In this document: piece after piece, positions 18,158-27,746 of the stretch
How positions within the stretch are numbered: the stretch's first letter is position 1
Layout: the number at the start of each line of letters is the position of its first letter
DNA from: Thermoflavifilum sp.
GTDB taxonomy: Bacteria; Bacteroidota; Bacteroidia; Chitinophagales; Chitinophagaceae
Assembly: GCA_023511875.1 (NCBI GenBank)
Contig: JAIMAQ010000006.1
Location: 94,245-158,244 of the forward strand
Direction: 5' to 3'
DNA length: 64,000 bases
Translations under genes and position numbers: made by a program
The notes under the pieces: generated by a model
Database searches by the model: none
Told to the model about the DNA's origin: nothing
The model's input: the letters and a program-made list of their open reading frames with translations, nothing else

Positions 18158-19432
18158 TTATTGTTCTAAAGCGGTTAACAAATCAATTTGCGTTTGCAAG
18201 TATTGTTGCATCAGATCCCAGTAGGTCAACTTTTTGGCTGTCCATTCCTGCCAGGCTTGAAGGGTTTCGTAAGCATCTCCGGTGAGCTCTCCTAATGCCT
18301 GCACATAAGATTGATAAGCCTGCTCATAGGCGGGCAACACTTGTTGTTGATATGCACGTACTTGTTCAGATAAAGATTGCAAGCGATGTTGAAGCTGAGC
18401 AATGCTTCCCTGAGCTTCAAAAAGCTGCTCTTGTTGCTGCTGACGAAGCGCTTTGATTTCTTCTCCCACAGCCAATATTTGATATCGCTGGGTACGCGCA
18501 GCCCAAGGTAGCTGTGGCAAGCTAATCATAGCCATCAGGTTGTACATATACATTCCATCGGGCATACGCATATTGTCCCACGTCAAGCCAATCTGTGGCT
18601 TCAGCTCGGCTTTCAGCAGCTGTTGCTGCCAAGACAGGCTAAGCGCCTGATGGGTCATCAAGCGAATATCCGAGCGATTGTGCAGCAAATAAGCAGTATC
18701 CACTGGCCCCAGCACTGCATGGGCTAAAGGAGGTACTGAAGTGTCTATTTGAAGCAAGGCGCCCACAGGTTTATTCATCAAGCCATTTAAGACGGCCGAT
18801 TGTTGCCCTCTTTCACTGACGAGCGCTACTTCTTGGTTTTGCAAATCGGCCAAATTAGCCCGAGCCTGATAAATATGAAAAGGTTGCGCCTTGTTATAAG
18901 AAAGATTTTTCTCTAAAATCCGAATCAACAACTGGAGCTGCTCTTGTTGTTCTCTAACCGCTTGTAACTTATGCTCACTGATCCAGAGGAGCATATAAGC
19001 CGTTCGCGCTTGAAAATATAGCTGGTTTCTGAGTACGGCCTGTTGATCGGCATATTGAGGAATTAGTGATCGTTCATAATTGGCTTGTGCTTGCTGATGG
19101 CTAAATATGGGCAGGGTCTGTTGTAGGCGAATCATGGGCATTTTCCGTGCCGAGAGATTTCCCGTTTTCGACATTCCCGGGTAAGGAAATTCACTGGCTC
19201 CAACCCCTACTTCTGGCACTGGCCATCCTTTGGCCGCCAGCGCTCTTTGAATGGCTGCCTGTTGACTATAAACATAAGCTTGCAAGCCAGCATTGCGCTG
19301 ATTCACGCTATCTAAAACCTGAGAAAGGCTGAGCCCTTGGGCATATGCTTGCCCGCCACTACACCCCCAAAGCCATCCCAAGAGGATAATGCCTAGACCT
19401 GATAGTGAAAATATCTTCATCTGATGTCTCAT
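18158..19432 (-). CDS. TolC family outer-membrane efflux protein (CusC-like)
   Basis: Signal peptide, two long coiled-coil repeats, position in the metal-efflux cluster. Confidence 0.85.
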   Translation of the reverse strand: MRHQMKIFSLSGLGIILLGWLWGCSGGQAYAQGLSLSQVLDSVNQRNAGLQAYVYSQQAAIQRALAAKGWPVPEVGVGASEFPYPGMSKTGNLSARKMPMIRLQQTLPIFSHQQAQANYERSLIPQYADQQAVLRNQLYFQARTAYMLLWISEHKLQAVREQQEQLQLLIRILEKNLSYNKAQPFHIYQARANLADLQNQEVALVSERGQQSAVLNGLMNKPVGALLQIDTSVPPLAHAVLGPVDTAYLLHNRSDIRLMTHQALSLSWQQQLLKAELKPQIGLTWDNMRMPDGMYMYNLMAMISLPQLPWAARTQRYQILAVGEEIKALRQQQQEQLFEAQGSIAQLQHRLQSLSEQVRAYQQQVLPAYEQAYQSYVQALGELTGDAYETLQAWQEWTAKKLTYWDLMQQYLQTQIDLLTALEQ

Positions 19433-19457
19433 CTTTATTCAATTTTTACCCAAAAAG

Positions 19458-21371
19458 TTATGGAGCATGGGCAACACGGATTTCTCCATATCGCTTGAGC
19501 TCGCGTTCTTTAAACAGCAGATATACCACTGGCATGACGAGAAGTACACATTCGGCTGAAGTGATTACTCCCCCAATCATGGGTAAGGCAATAGGTCGCA
19601 TAAGCTCAATGCCGGTACCTTTCGACCAGAGCACAGGTATTAAACCCATCAACACAATCAATACCGTCATTAGCTTGGGCCGTAGTCGACGTGCTGCCCC
19701 TTCTATCACATAATGTTCTAGGGTGGCCCGATCCACCGTTTTGCCTTTTTCCTGGATCATCTTATGCATTGCTTCGTCGAGATAAATGACCATTACCACC
19801 CCCGTCTCAATGACGATTCCAAAGAGGGCAATAAAGCCTACGACGACCGCTACCGACAGATTAGCCCCCCAGGCATACACCATGAAAATGCCTCCCATGA
19901 GCCCAAAAGGCACAGTGAGCAATACATTGATGGTATCGTGCCAGTTATCGAATGTGAGAAAGAGAATAAAAAAGATCAGAAAAAGCACTAGCGGAATAAT
20001 GATCTGTAGCGTTTGCTTGGCATGAAGTTGATCTTGCCATTCTCCGCTCCATTCCAAAAAATAGCCTGGTGGGAGTTTCACAGATTGTTGAACCTTTCGA
20101 ATAGCTTCCTGTACAGTACTCCCCATATCCCGTCCGCGTACATTAAATAGCACTGTACCCCGTAGCAAAGCATTTTCACTGTTGATCATCGAAGGGCCTT
20201 CACTCAACCGGATATCTGCTACTGCGCTTAGTGGCACAGGTCCATTGGCTGTTTGCACGGGAATTTGCCGAATCTGATCTAGACGATCACGCCAATCCTG
20301 TGCTAATCGGATGTTAATCGAATAACGCTCACGACCCAACACCATTTGGCTCACCGAGGCTCCACCAATAGCGTATTCAATCACCCGATTAATGGCTTCT
20401 GTAGAAAGACCATATCTACCCAGTGCATCTCGTTTTACAGAAATATCTAAAAATTTCCCTCCACTGAGCGGCTCGGGATACAAGTCCACTACACCGGGAA
20501 TACCTTGCAAGGCATCCGCAATGCGTTGTTCGATCATGCTCAGAGTATCGAGCCGAGCGCCAAATATTTTCACACCCACATCGGTACGAATACCCGTGTT
20601 GAGCATGTTGATTCGGTTGATAATAGGCTGCGTCCAACCATTGGTCACACCTGGAATCTGAAGTTTTTGATTCAATTCTCGGATTAAGCTATCCTCAGTT
20701 ACGCCTTTGCGCCACTGGCTACGTGGTTTTAACTCGATGATCGTCTCGATCATATTGAGTGGAGCAGGATCTGTAGCAGAGGAAATACGCCCAGCTTTCC
20801 CCAACACATTCTTCACCTCTGGCACTGAGGCAATGATATGATCCTGAATTTGAAGCAATCGTTTTATTTCCGCATTAGAAGCATCGGGTAGGGTTACTGG
20901 CATAAACAACAATGAGCCTTCATTGAGCGGTGGCATAAACTCTTGACCAAGCCGAGTAAACAATCCCAGCGAAATGAGCAATACCACGATATTCACCGCT
21001 ATTGTTGTTTTCTTCCAATGCAGGCATTTTTTCAAAATGGGTTCATAAAGCCTTACAAAAAACGAACTGACAGGATTTGCTGATTCTGGCCGCATCCGAC
21101 CTTTCATAAAATATACCATCAATACGGGCACCCAGGTGACGGCCAACAACATCGAGCTAACGATGACTAGCGTCTTGGTCCAAGCCAACGGATGAAAGAG
21201 CCTCCCTTCCCGACCAGTGAGCAGAAATACAGGTAAAAAAGAAACCACAATAATGAGAATAGAATTGAAAATAGGCTTACCTACTTGCCTGGCAGCTCGA
21301 TCTATAATGGAAATTCGTTCTTCTGGTTTCTTATCAGACGATGTATGCATATGTCTGGAGTGAACATTCAT
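19458..21371 (-). CDS. CusA/CzcA family efflux RND permease, C-terminal part (TM5 onward)
   Basis: RAARQVGKPIFNSILIIVVSFLPVFLLTGREGRLFHPLAWTKT continues canonical CusA directly after the conserved ENAHRHL motif of the neighbouring ORF, but in another frame. Confidence 0.9.
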   Translation of the reverse strand: MNVHSRHMHTSSDKKPEERISIIDRAARQVGKPIFNSILIIVVSFLPVFLLTGREGRLFHPLAWTKTLVIVSSMLLAVTWVPVLMVYFMKGRMRPESANPVSSFFVRLYEPILKKCLHWKKTTIAVNIVVLLISLGLFTRLGQEFMPPLNEGSLLFMPVTLPDASNAEIKRLLQIQDHIIASVPEVKNVLGKAGRISSATDPAPLNMIETIIELKPRSQWRKGVTEDSLIRELNQKLQIPGVTNGWTQPIINRINMLNTGIRTDVGVKIFGARLDTLSMIEQRIADALQGIPGVVDLYPEPLSGGKFLDISVKRDALGRYGLSTEAINRVIEYAIGGASVSQMVLGRERYSINIRLAQDWRDRLDQIRQIPVQTANGPVPLSAVADIRLSEGPSMINSENALLRGTVLFNVRGRDMGSTVQEAIRKVQQSVKLPPGYFLEWSGEWQDQLHAKQTLQIIIPLVLFLIFFILFLTFDNWHDTINVLLTVPFGLMGGIFMVYAWGANLSVAVVVGFIALFGIVIETGVVMVIYLDEAMHKMIQEKGKTVDRATLEHYVIEGAARRLRPKLMTVLIVLMGLIPVLWSKGTGIELMRPIALPMIGGVITSAECVLLVMPVVYLLFKERELKRYGEIRVAHAP

Positions 21372-21373
21372 GG

Positions 21374-22633
21374 TTAATTGTTTTCTGTAAGATGACGATG
21401 AGCATTTTCAATCATGACAATACTGGCATCGGCAATGACCCCAATTGCAATAGCAATACCACTGAGCGACATGATATTGGAGTTAAAACCCATCCAGTGA
21501 ATAAATATGAAACTGATCACCACAGCAATGGGTATAGTGAGAATGGCTACCAAAGCACTTCGCACATGGAACAAAAACACGATGATGATAATAGATACAA
21601 GGATGACTTCTTCGATCAGCGTGTGCTGGATACTATGGATAGCCGATTCAATCAGGGTACTGCGATCGTAAGCAATATGGAATTCCACTCCAGGTGGTAG
21701 GCCAGCTTGCACGGATTTCATTTTTTCCTTTACTGCTCGGATTACCGCATCGGCATTGGCTCCGTATCGCATGATTACCACCCCGCCTACTACTTCTCCT
21801 TGCCCATTTTCGTCGGTAAACCCCAAGCGATGATCGCCACCCATCTGCACCTGAGCAATATCTTTCAATAAAATAGGGGTAGAGCCCACGGTAGCTACGG
21901 GAATCTGCTCAAGATCATCGAGTTTCTTGAGATAGCCCAACCCGCGAACGATATAATTCGTGCCATTCAAATCGATCACACTCCCTCCCACATCGCGGTT
22001 GTTTTCTTGAATAGCTTGAATAACTTGTTCTAAGGAAATATGATAATAAGTGAGTTTATGGGGATCTAATCGCACTTGGTATTGCGGTTGAAACCCGCCA
22101 AAAGAGGCTACCTCACTCACTCCTGGCACATCTTGCAATGCAAATTTTACATACCAATCCTGGATACTCCGCAAAGTACCTAGATCATATCCTTTCCCTT
22201 CTAACGTATACCAAAACACCTGCCCCACACCCGTGGCATCGGGGCCTAGAGTGGGCACCACATCGGGAGGTAATTGCTTTTGGGCATAACTTAATCGCTC
22301 CAAAACACGACTTCGTGCCCAATACGGGTCGGTACCATCTTCAAATACCACATACACAAAGCTCATCCCAAACATGGAAGTACCTCTGATATCTTTTACC
22401 TTCGGAATGCCTTGCAAGCTACTCACCAATGGAAAGGTTATCTGATCCTCAATAACCTGTGGCCCTCTGCCAGGCCATTCGGTAAAAACAATGACTTGTA
22501 CATCGGAGAGATCTGGAATAGCATCTACTGGGGTATGCATGAGCGCATATATACCCCAGCCCAATAAGCCCAAAGTGAAAACGGTAACCGTAAATCGATT
22601 ACGGATAGACCATGAAATTAAACGTTCAATCAT
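21374..22633 (-). CDS. CusA/CzcA family efflux RND permease, N-terminal part
   Basis: MIERLISWSIRNRFTVTVFTLGLLGWGIYALMHTPVDAIPDLSDVQVIVFTEWPGR ... GIAIAIGVIADASIVMIENAHRHLTENN*. Start at MIERL rather than 22675. Confidence 0.9.
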   Translation of the reverse strand: MIERLISWSIRNRFTVTVFTLGLLGWGIYALMHTPVDAIPDLSDVQVIVFTEWPGRGPQVIEDQITFPLVSSLQGIPKVKDIRGTSMFGMSFVYVVFEDGTDPYWARSRVLERLSYAQKQLPPDVVPTLGPDATGVGQVFWYTLEGKGYDLGTLRSIQDWYVKFALQDVPGVSEVASFGGFQPQYQVRLDPHKLTYYHISLEQVIQAIQENNRDVGGSVIDLNGTNYIVRGLGYLKKLDDLEQIPVATVGSTPILLKDIAQVQMGGDHRLGFTDENGQGEVVGGVVIMRYGANADAVIRAVKEKMKSVQAGLPPGVEFHIAYDRSTLIESAIHSIQHTLIEEVILVSIIIIVFLFHVRSALVAILTIPIAVVISFIFIHWMGFNSNIMSLSGIAIAIGVIADASIVMIENAHRHLTENN

Positions 22634-22735
22634 GTTGTTTGTGCATTTGAAACGAATCAATACTTCATAGACCATGACATCCCTTGAGCTTTTGCTCAGC
22701 TGTTCATGGGCCTTACCTGTGAAAGCCGATTCGTA

Positions 22736-23119
22736 TCAAATGCGCCAAACGCTATGGCGGAGATAAAGGGGAATTTGGAGAAGACTAAAAGGTGGACTAT
22801 TCGCAAATTGTGGGTCGGCACAATCGTTCCAAAAAGGTAAATTCATCACCGATAGTCGATAAACCACCCCCACAGCCGGTGTATAGGATTTCCATTCCGA
22901 AGATGCATTGGTCAATAAGGGGTGACTATCGGCAATCTTCCAGAAATGGGTGAAATCCTGACAACAATTGGGCTTGGAAGCTTGCCCGCAATCATTTACC
23001 GGGAAATTAACCCGAATGCCAACTAACTCTCCACAACAATAATGTGCTGAAACGGCTATTCCACTCACCCCAATGGTGTATATCCACAATAAACCGAGAA
23101 TGGCCGCTTTTTTCAGCAT
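22736..23119 (-). CDS. HYC_CC_PP family small exported protein
   Basis: Signal-like N-terminus followed by AHYCCGEL and PNCCQDF. Confidence 0.7.
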   Translation of the reverse strand: MLKKAAILGLLWIYTIGVSGIAVSAHYCCGELVGIRVNFPVNDCGQASKPNCCQDFTHFWKIADSHPLLTNASSEWKSYTPAVGVVYRLSVMNLPFWNDCADPQFANSPPFSLLQIPLYLRHSVWRI

Positions 23120-23132
23120 ATGTTAGTCAATA

Positions 23133-23438
23133 TTACTGACAACAAGATTTGCGATGGGTAAATAGGCTTTTGAATAAAGAACGTTTTTTCGATTGTTGGG
23201 TGGGCTGCGCTGTTGATGATGCCTCATCTTGCAGGTAAATGCGATAATGACCAGCAGCCTCTACAGCAGCTCTCACCTGTTCCATAGATACAGGCTCCTC
23301 ACTGCTCATTACCGCCCAACCTCCCGATAAATTTACTTGTACATCCTTGACTCCAGACAAAGCTAAAAGTGCTTTTCTTATATTTTGTACGCAACCTTCA
23401 CAGTGCATACCCTCTACCCGATAAACTTTTGTTTCCAT
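23133..23438 (-). CDS. Heavy-metal-associated (HMA) domain protein / copper chaperone-like
   Basis: METKVYRVEGMHCEGCVQNIRKALLALSGVKDVQVNLSGG; C-terminal KSCCQ. Start at METK supported by the promoter motif at 23460-23467. Confidence 0.88.
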   Translation of the reverse strand: METKVYRVEGMHCEGCVQNIRKALLALSGVKDVQVNLSGGWAVMSSEEPVSMEQVRAAVEAAGHYRIYLQDEASSTAQPTQQSKKRSLFKSLFTHRKSCCQ

Positions 23439-23459
23439 CACGCATAACTTTTTACCAAA

Positions 23460-23467
23460 CAAAGGTA
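23460..23467 (-). promoter_or_regulatory. Candidate -7 element TACCTTTG
   Basis: Reverse complement of CAAAGGTA; 21 nt upstream of the METK start. Confidence 0.45.
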
Positions 23468-23521
23468 ATCTACTCCACACGCCAAGGTGTTATAAAATTT
23501 GTAGAAGAGTTTGTAAAATTT

Positions 23522-24250
23522 TTATTCGGTGCCATCTGTAAATTTATACCCCACTCCTCGTACCGAATGAAAATATTTGGGGTGGCGGCTATCCTCTTCG
23601 AAATATTTTCGAAAGTTCAAGATGAAATTATCGATCGTGCGGGTAGTAGGGTATACATTGTATCCCCAAACCACTTGTAAGATTTTTTCGCGCGGTACTA
23701 CTTCGCCTTTGTTTTCAATCAATAATTTTAACAACATCGTTTCTTTCTTGCTGAGTTCATGTTTTTTCCCATCCTTACCCACACATTCCTGTGCAGCAAA
23801 ATCAATTTTATTAGGCCCAAATTCGTACACATCGGGCACACTAGAACGATCGCGTAGTTTTTTATTTTTGACAATCAATTTCTCTACCCGCAGCAACAAT
23901 TCCTCGAGATTAAAAGGCTTGGTCATATAATCGTCGCCCCCTTTACGCAAGCCCAGCACCCGATCGGCACTGGTATTGCGAGCACTCAAGAAAAGAATGG
24001 GCACATCGTTGTTTTGCAAGCGAATGTTTTCGGCCACAGCAATACCATCCATCTCGGGCAACATGATGTCGAGAATGATGAGATCGAAATATTCATTTTT
24101 GATGGCTTTAAGCGCATCTACACCATTGTCTACTGCAGTGACCTCATATCCTTCCAACTCCAGATTCAATTTCAGAGATTCCTGTAGGTTTTCCTCATCT
24201 TCTACCAGCAAGATAGAGGCTTTGTAATTTTTATGCATGGTTGATGGCAT
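23522..24250 (-). CDS. OmpR-family response regulator
   Basis: ILLVEDEENLQESLKLNLELEGYEV, LIILDIMLPEMDG, winged-helix C-terminus TRTIDNFILNFRKYFEEDSRHPKYFHSVRGVGYKF. Confidence 0.95.
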   Translation of the reverse strand: MPSTMHKNYKASILLVEDEENLQESLKLNLELEGYEVTAVDNGVDALKAIKNEYFDLIILDIMLPEMDGIAVAENIRLQNNDVPILFLSARNTSADRVLGLRKGGDDYMTKPFNLEELLLRVEKLIVKNKKLRDRSSVPDVYEFGPNKIDFAAQECVGKDGKKHELSKKETMLLKLLIENKGEVVPREKILQVVWGYNVYPTTRTIDNFILNFRKYFEEDSRHPKYFHSVRGVGYKFTDGTE

Positions 24251-24270
24251 AATAATATGTTTTTAACGAT

Positions 24271-25284
24271 TTATTCTCGAGCAAGGGGTAATGCTATTTC
24301 AAAGATACTGCCATGTGGCTTTCTATCCAATACCCGAATGATTCCTTGATGCTCATGAATAATTTTTTGGGTGAGATATAATCCTAGGCCCGTTCCTTTT
24401 GTTTTTCGGGTATTTTCATTGCCAATGCGATAAAAACGCTGAAATATTTTGGTTTTTTCTGCATCGGGGATACCCATACCTTCATCGGCCACACTCACCA
24501 ATGCCAGATTTTGCTCACGCCTTAATCCCAACTCTACCGTGCTACCACGTGGAGAATATTTAATAGCATTTTCAATCAAGTTATTGATAGCCAAGCTCAG
24601 AGTAAGCATGTCGCCATTCACCCATACATCGGGTTCTACATGCGCAACGATTTGGTGCGATGGAGCACGTCGCTGCTGCTCGGCAATGCATTGCATCAGG
24701 AGCTGGCTCAGGTTCACCTTCTCACGAACCATTTGATATTGCCGACTTTCAAATTGAGAAGCCAAAAGCATGTTGTTGCACAAATGATTGAGGCGGTTAG
24801 TTTCACCCAGCATGCTTTCGAGAAGCTTTTGCTGCTTGTCGGTATCCAACTTACGTTTCAATAAGGTTTCCAAATTGAGCTGAAGGGCTGCTATAGGTGA
24901 TTTCAACTCATGCGTAACGGCCATCATAAAATTGTTTTGTTGCCGAGAAAGTAAGATTTGCCGGCGAGTGGCTCGATATACATAAGCTGCGCCGATGAGA
25001 ATAACCACCAAAAAAGTGATTCCTTCACCCCAATATTTAAATTCTCGCATACGCTCTTCATGAGCAATGCGCTCCATTTCTTGGTTGAAGCGTTGTGGAT
25101 ATTGCAAGCTATCCACAGTGAGGCGTAAATATTGCTCTTGACTCTCCGTAATGATATCGCTCTGATGCATCAAAGAAATGCCCCACCAAATCAATGCGGC
25201 CAACGTATAGATTAACAAAAAGAAATAAAAATAAGTGATAAAGCGTGTGCTTTTTTGCTTGAAAACCGCTTTTTGACGTTTCAT
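24271..25284 (-). CDS. Sensor histidine kinase
   Basis: Two TMs, MMAVTHELKSPIAALQLNLETL H-box, NLIENAIKYSPRG N-box, GTGLGLYLTQKII G-box. Confidence 0.95.
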   Translation of the reverse strand: MKRQKAVFKQKSTRFITYFYFFLLIYTLAALIWWGISLMHQSDIITESQEQYLRLTVDSLQYPQRFNQEMERIAHEERMREFKYWGEGITFLVVILIGAAYVYRATRRQILLSRQQNNFMMAVTHELKSPIAALQLNLETLLKRKLDTDKQQKLLESMLGETNRLNHLCNNMLLASQFESRQYQMVREKVNLSQLLMQCIAEQQRRAPSHQIVAHVEPDVWVNGDMLTLSLAINNLIENAIKYSPRGSTVELGLRREQNLALVSVADEGMGIPDAEKTKIFQRFYRIGNENTRKTKGTGLGLYLTQKIIHEHQGIIRVLDRKPHGSIFEIALPLARE

Positions 25285-25306
25285 ATGATGATCTAAATCT
25301 TTTTAA

Positions 25307-25840
25307 TTACTGCATATGAGCTGCAGCGCTATCGGCCTGTTGTTTGATGAACACAGCTTGTCGAGATCCAATCTTTTCAATTCTCAGGCCCACATTCATG
25401 ATATAGGGCAAGGGATTATCGCGCATGTCTTGCTCAAAAGTAAATCGATAGGTTCCGATTTGGTTGAAATAAGCTCGATGCTGAATAAGGATGCGATGAA
25501 AGAAGATATCTTCTATACCAGTGCCAAACCATTTACCAGTAGGGTCGGCAAGCGGCAGCTCTACTCGACGCCGAATGGCATGCCCATTGGGAAATTCGGT
25601 AGTAATAAGTAACCACAAATTGCTATACCGATAATCATTGGTATGCCGCAACACCACGTAAATATCATATAAGGCAGTAGTATCGGTAATCTGCACAGTA
25701 AAGCTAGGACGAAAGTTGGCATACCATCGCTGCTGGGGAATGGCAACCTGTTGTTGAAACACATTTAATTTTTGGGAAAACTGGCAAGCACTACATAGAC
25801 TCATCAGTAAGATGAAGCAAGCCAACAGATTTCGTTTCAT
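25307..25840 (-). CDS. gldH: Gliding motility lipoprotein GldH
   Basis: Lipoprotein signal (LCSAC), YDIYVVLRHTNDYRYSNLWLLI, FEQDMRDNPLPYIMNVGLRIEK. Confidence 0.88.
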   Translation of the reverse strand: MKRNLLACFILLMSLCSACQFSQKLNVFQQQVAIPQQRWYANFRPSFTVQITDTTALYDIYVVLRHTNDYRYSNLWLLITTEFPNGHAIRRRVELPLADPTGKWFGTGIEDIFFHRILIQHRAYFNQIGTYRFTFEQDMRDNPLPYIMNVGLRIEKIGSRQAVFIKQQADSAAAHMQ

Positions 25841-25887
25841 ATCTGTAACTATCTACTTGTAAAGATACATGAAAACAGATGCGCTAA

Positions 25888-26772
25888 TTAGAGGATGTTT
25901 AACACTTGCTCTTTCGCTTTTTCCAATTCATCTTTCATCAATACCACCCATTGCTGGATGAGGGCGTCACCGGCTTTAGAGCCTGTGGTATTGATTTCTC
26001 GCCCCATTTCTTGTAATAAAAAACTCAACTTGCGCCCTTTTACCACTTCAGGATCATCTAATACCTGCTCAAAATATCGACAATGGTTTTCCAGCCTCAC
26101 TATTTCCTCGGTGATATCCATTTTCTCGATGTAATAAATGAGTTCTTGTTCCAATCGGTTTTGGTCGACTTGCTCTTTTGACAAGTATTCTTGTAAAGAT
26201 GCTTCCAATCGCCGTTTCACTTTTTCACGTCGTTGTGGATCTTGTTTTTTCACTTCTTGTAAATATTCCAAAATACGACATACATGTTGCCGCAGTGCTT
26301 CTTCCATAGCCATCCCCTCTTGTAAGCGATGCGCGTTGAGTGCTTCGATAGCTTCCAGTAAAACCGTTCTTACCTGTAGCCAATCTTGCTCGGGCAACAC
26401 TTCATTAGCAGGCATAACCACATCGGGAAGCTTAATCAGTATAGGTAGCGCTTGCTGCTGCCACCCATCGGGTATTTGCAAATGGTGGGCTAGTTGTTGC
26501 AGTTGGTCATAATACTGTTGAGCCAATGCTGTGTTGAAAGCCACCAGATTTTGACCCTGGTATTGTTGTAGATTAATGCTGAGGTCAATAGAGCCTCGTT
26601 GCAAATATTGCTGCAATAGAGCTCTGATATCTGCTTCATAAGGCTTAAGCGCTGCAGGCAATTTAATATTGGCATCGAATTGCTTTCCATTGAGCGAACG
26701 CAGTTCCACCACCACGGCAAGGCCATTTTCATGTTTTTCGGCCCGGCCATAACCAGTCATCGATCTAAGCAT
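25888..26772 (-). CDS. yicC: YicC family endoribonuclease-like protein
   Basis: MLRSMTGYGRAE start and C-terminal KLSFLLQEMGREINTTGSKAGDALIQ. Confidence 0.94.
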   Translation of the reverse strand: MLRSMTGYGRAEKHENGLAVVVELRSLNGKQFDANIKLPAALKPYEADIRALLQQYLQRGSIDLSINLQQYQGQNLVAFNTALAQQYYDQLQQLAHHLQIPDGWQQQALPILIKLPDVVMPANEVLPEQDWLQVRTVLLEAIEALNAHRLQEGMAMEEALRQHVCRILEYLQEVKKQDPQRREKVKRRLEASLQEYLSKEQVDQNRLEQELIYYIEKMDITEEIVRLENHCRYFEQVLDDPEVVKGRKLSFLLQEMGREINTTGSKAGDALIQQWVVLMKDELEKAKEQVLNIL

Positions 26773-26849
26773 ATTTATACGATTTCTGATGCAAGATATA
26801 TTTGGATGATAGCAAACCTAACAATATGTGGTTGGAAAAACAAACTCTA

Positions 26850-27452
26850 TTAAACAACCAATGCTAGGTTGATTTCCTGTTGACTAAGTTCTCGATAATC
26901 TCCTGGCTGTAAAGATCCTAGTGACAATCGTCCAACCGCACAACGAATTAATCGCAATGTGGGATAACCGATAGCTGCTGTCATTTTTCGAATTTGATGA
27001 TATTTACCTTCATACAACGTCATGCTGATCCATGAAGTAGGGATATGCTGGCGAAACCGAATGGGTGGGTATCTCTCCGGAACAGGTGGAGCCTCATGGA
27101 GTATGCGTATGGCATCGGCAGGCAAAGGACGTGTGTGATACCATTGTCGTTTGATACGAATCGGTACACCATTCAATAAAGGTGCAATTGCAGCTTCAGT
27201 GATCTGCCCTTCTACCTGCACCCAGTAGGTTCGAGTATGTCCTTTTGAGGGATGTAACAATTGTGTATGCAAGCGTTTATCATTGGTTAGCAACAACAAT
27301 CCCTCGCTTTCATAATCTAACCGCCCAATAGGATATACATCTTTCGGAACGTCTACTACATCGGCTAGCGTAGTCTTGCCAGGCACTGCCGAGAATTGAC
27401 ACAATACTCGATACGGTTTATACAACATAAAATAACGGTAAGCATTGGGCAT
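26850..27452 (-). CDS. rRNA pseudouridine synthase, RsuA/RluE family
   Basis: VYPIGRLDYESEGLLLLTNDKRL, YEGKYHQIRKMTAAIGYPTLRLIRCAVG. Confidence 0.9.
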   Translation of the reverse strand: MPNAYRYFMLYKPYRVLCQFSAVPGKTTLADVVDVPKDVYPIGRLDYESEGLLLLTNDKRLHTQLLHPSKGHTRTYWVQVEGQITEAAIAPLLNGVPIRIKRQWYHTRPLPADAIRILHEAPPVPERYPPIRFRQHIPTSWISMTLYEGKYHQIRKMTAAIGYPTLRLIRCAVGRLSLGSLQPGDYRELSQQEINLALVV

Positions 27453-27500
27453 ATCATATCATTCCTATCGTAAAATTATCATACAGATATAGATATCATA

Positions 27501-27533
27501 AAAAAGCCCAGCAGCTAAACTGCTGGGGCTTTT
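27501..27533. terminator. Bidirectional-looking intrinsic terminator hairpin
   Basis: AAAAAGCCCAGCAG-CTAAA-CTGCTGGGGCTTTT, stem with one bulged G, A- and T-rich flanks. Confidence 0.65.
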
Positions 27534-27695
27534 GCTGAATTACAATGGGTTAGTAAGTATGTGCGGTAAATTTTACTACACAATATTAAAAGATAATTTT
27601 GATTAAATAAAATTTTTTTTCTTCTTTTTATGCACATCATGTCAACTATATTTCTGCACAGATCGGCATTCAAAACCAGAATGCACAAATGATGC

Positions 27696-27703
27696 TACCT
27701 TTG
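27696..27703 (+). promoter_or_regulatory. Candidate -7 element TACCTTTG
   Basis: 43 nt upstream of the ATG at 27747. Confidence 0.4.
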
Positions 27704-27746
27704 CACAGCTTACATTTGTTTTACATCACTTATAAAAACATACTAC

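Noticed and set aside
21345-21371. Possible ATCUN metal-binding N-terminus on the second CusA fragment (M-N-V-H)
   Set aside because: It would need removal of the initiator Met before Asn, which methionine aminopeptidase generally does not do.
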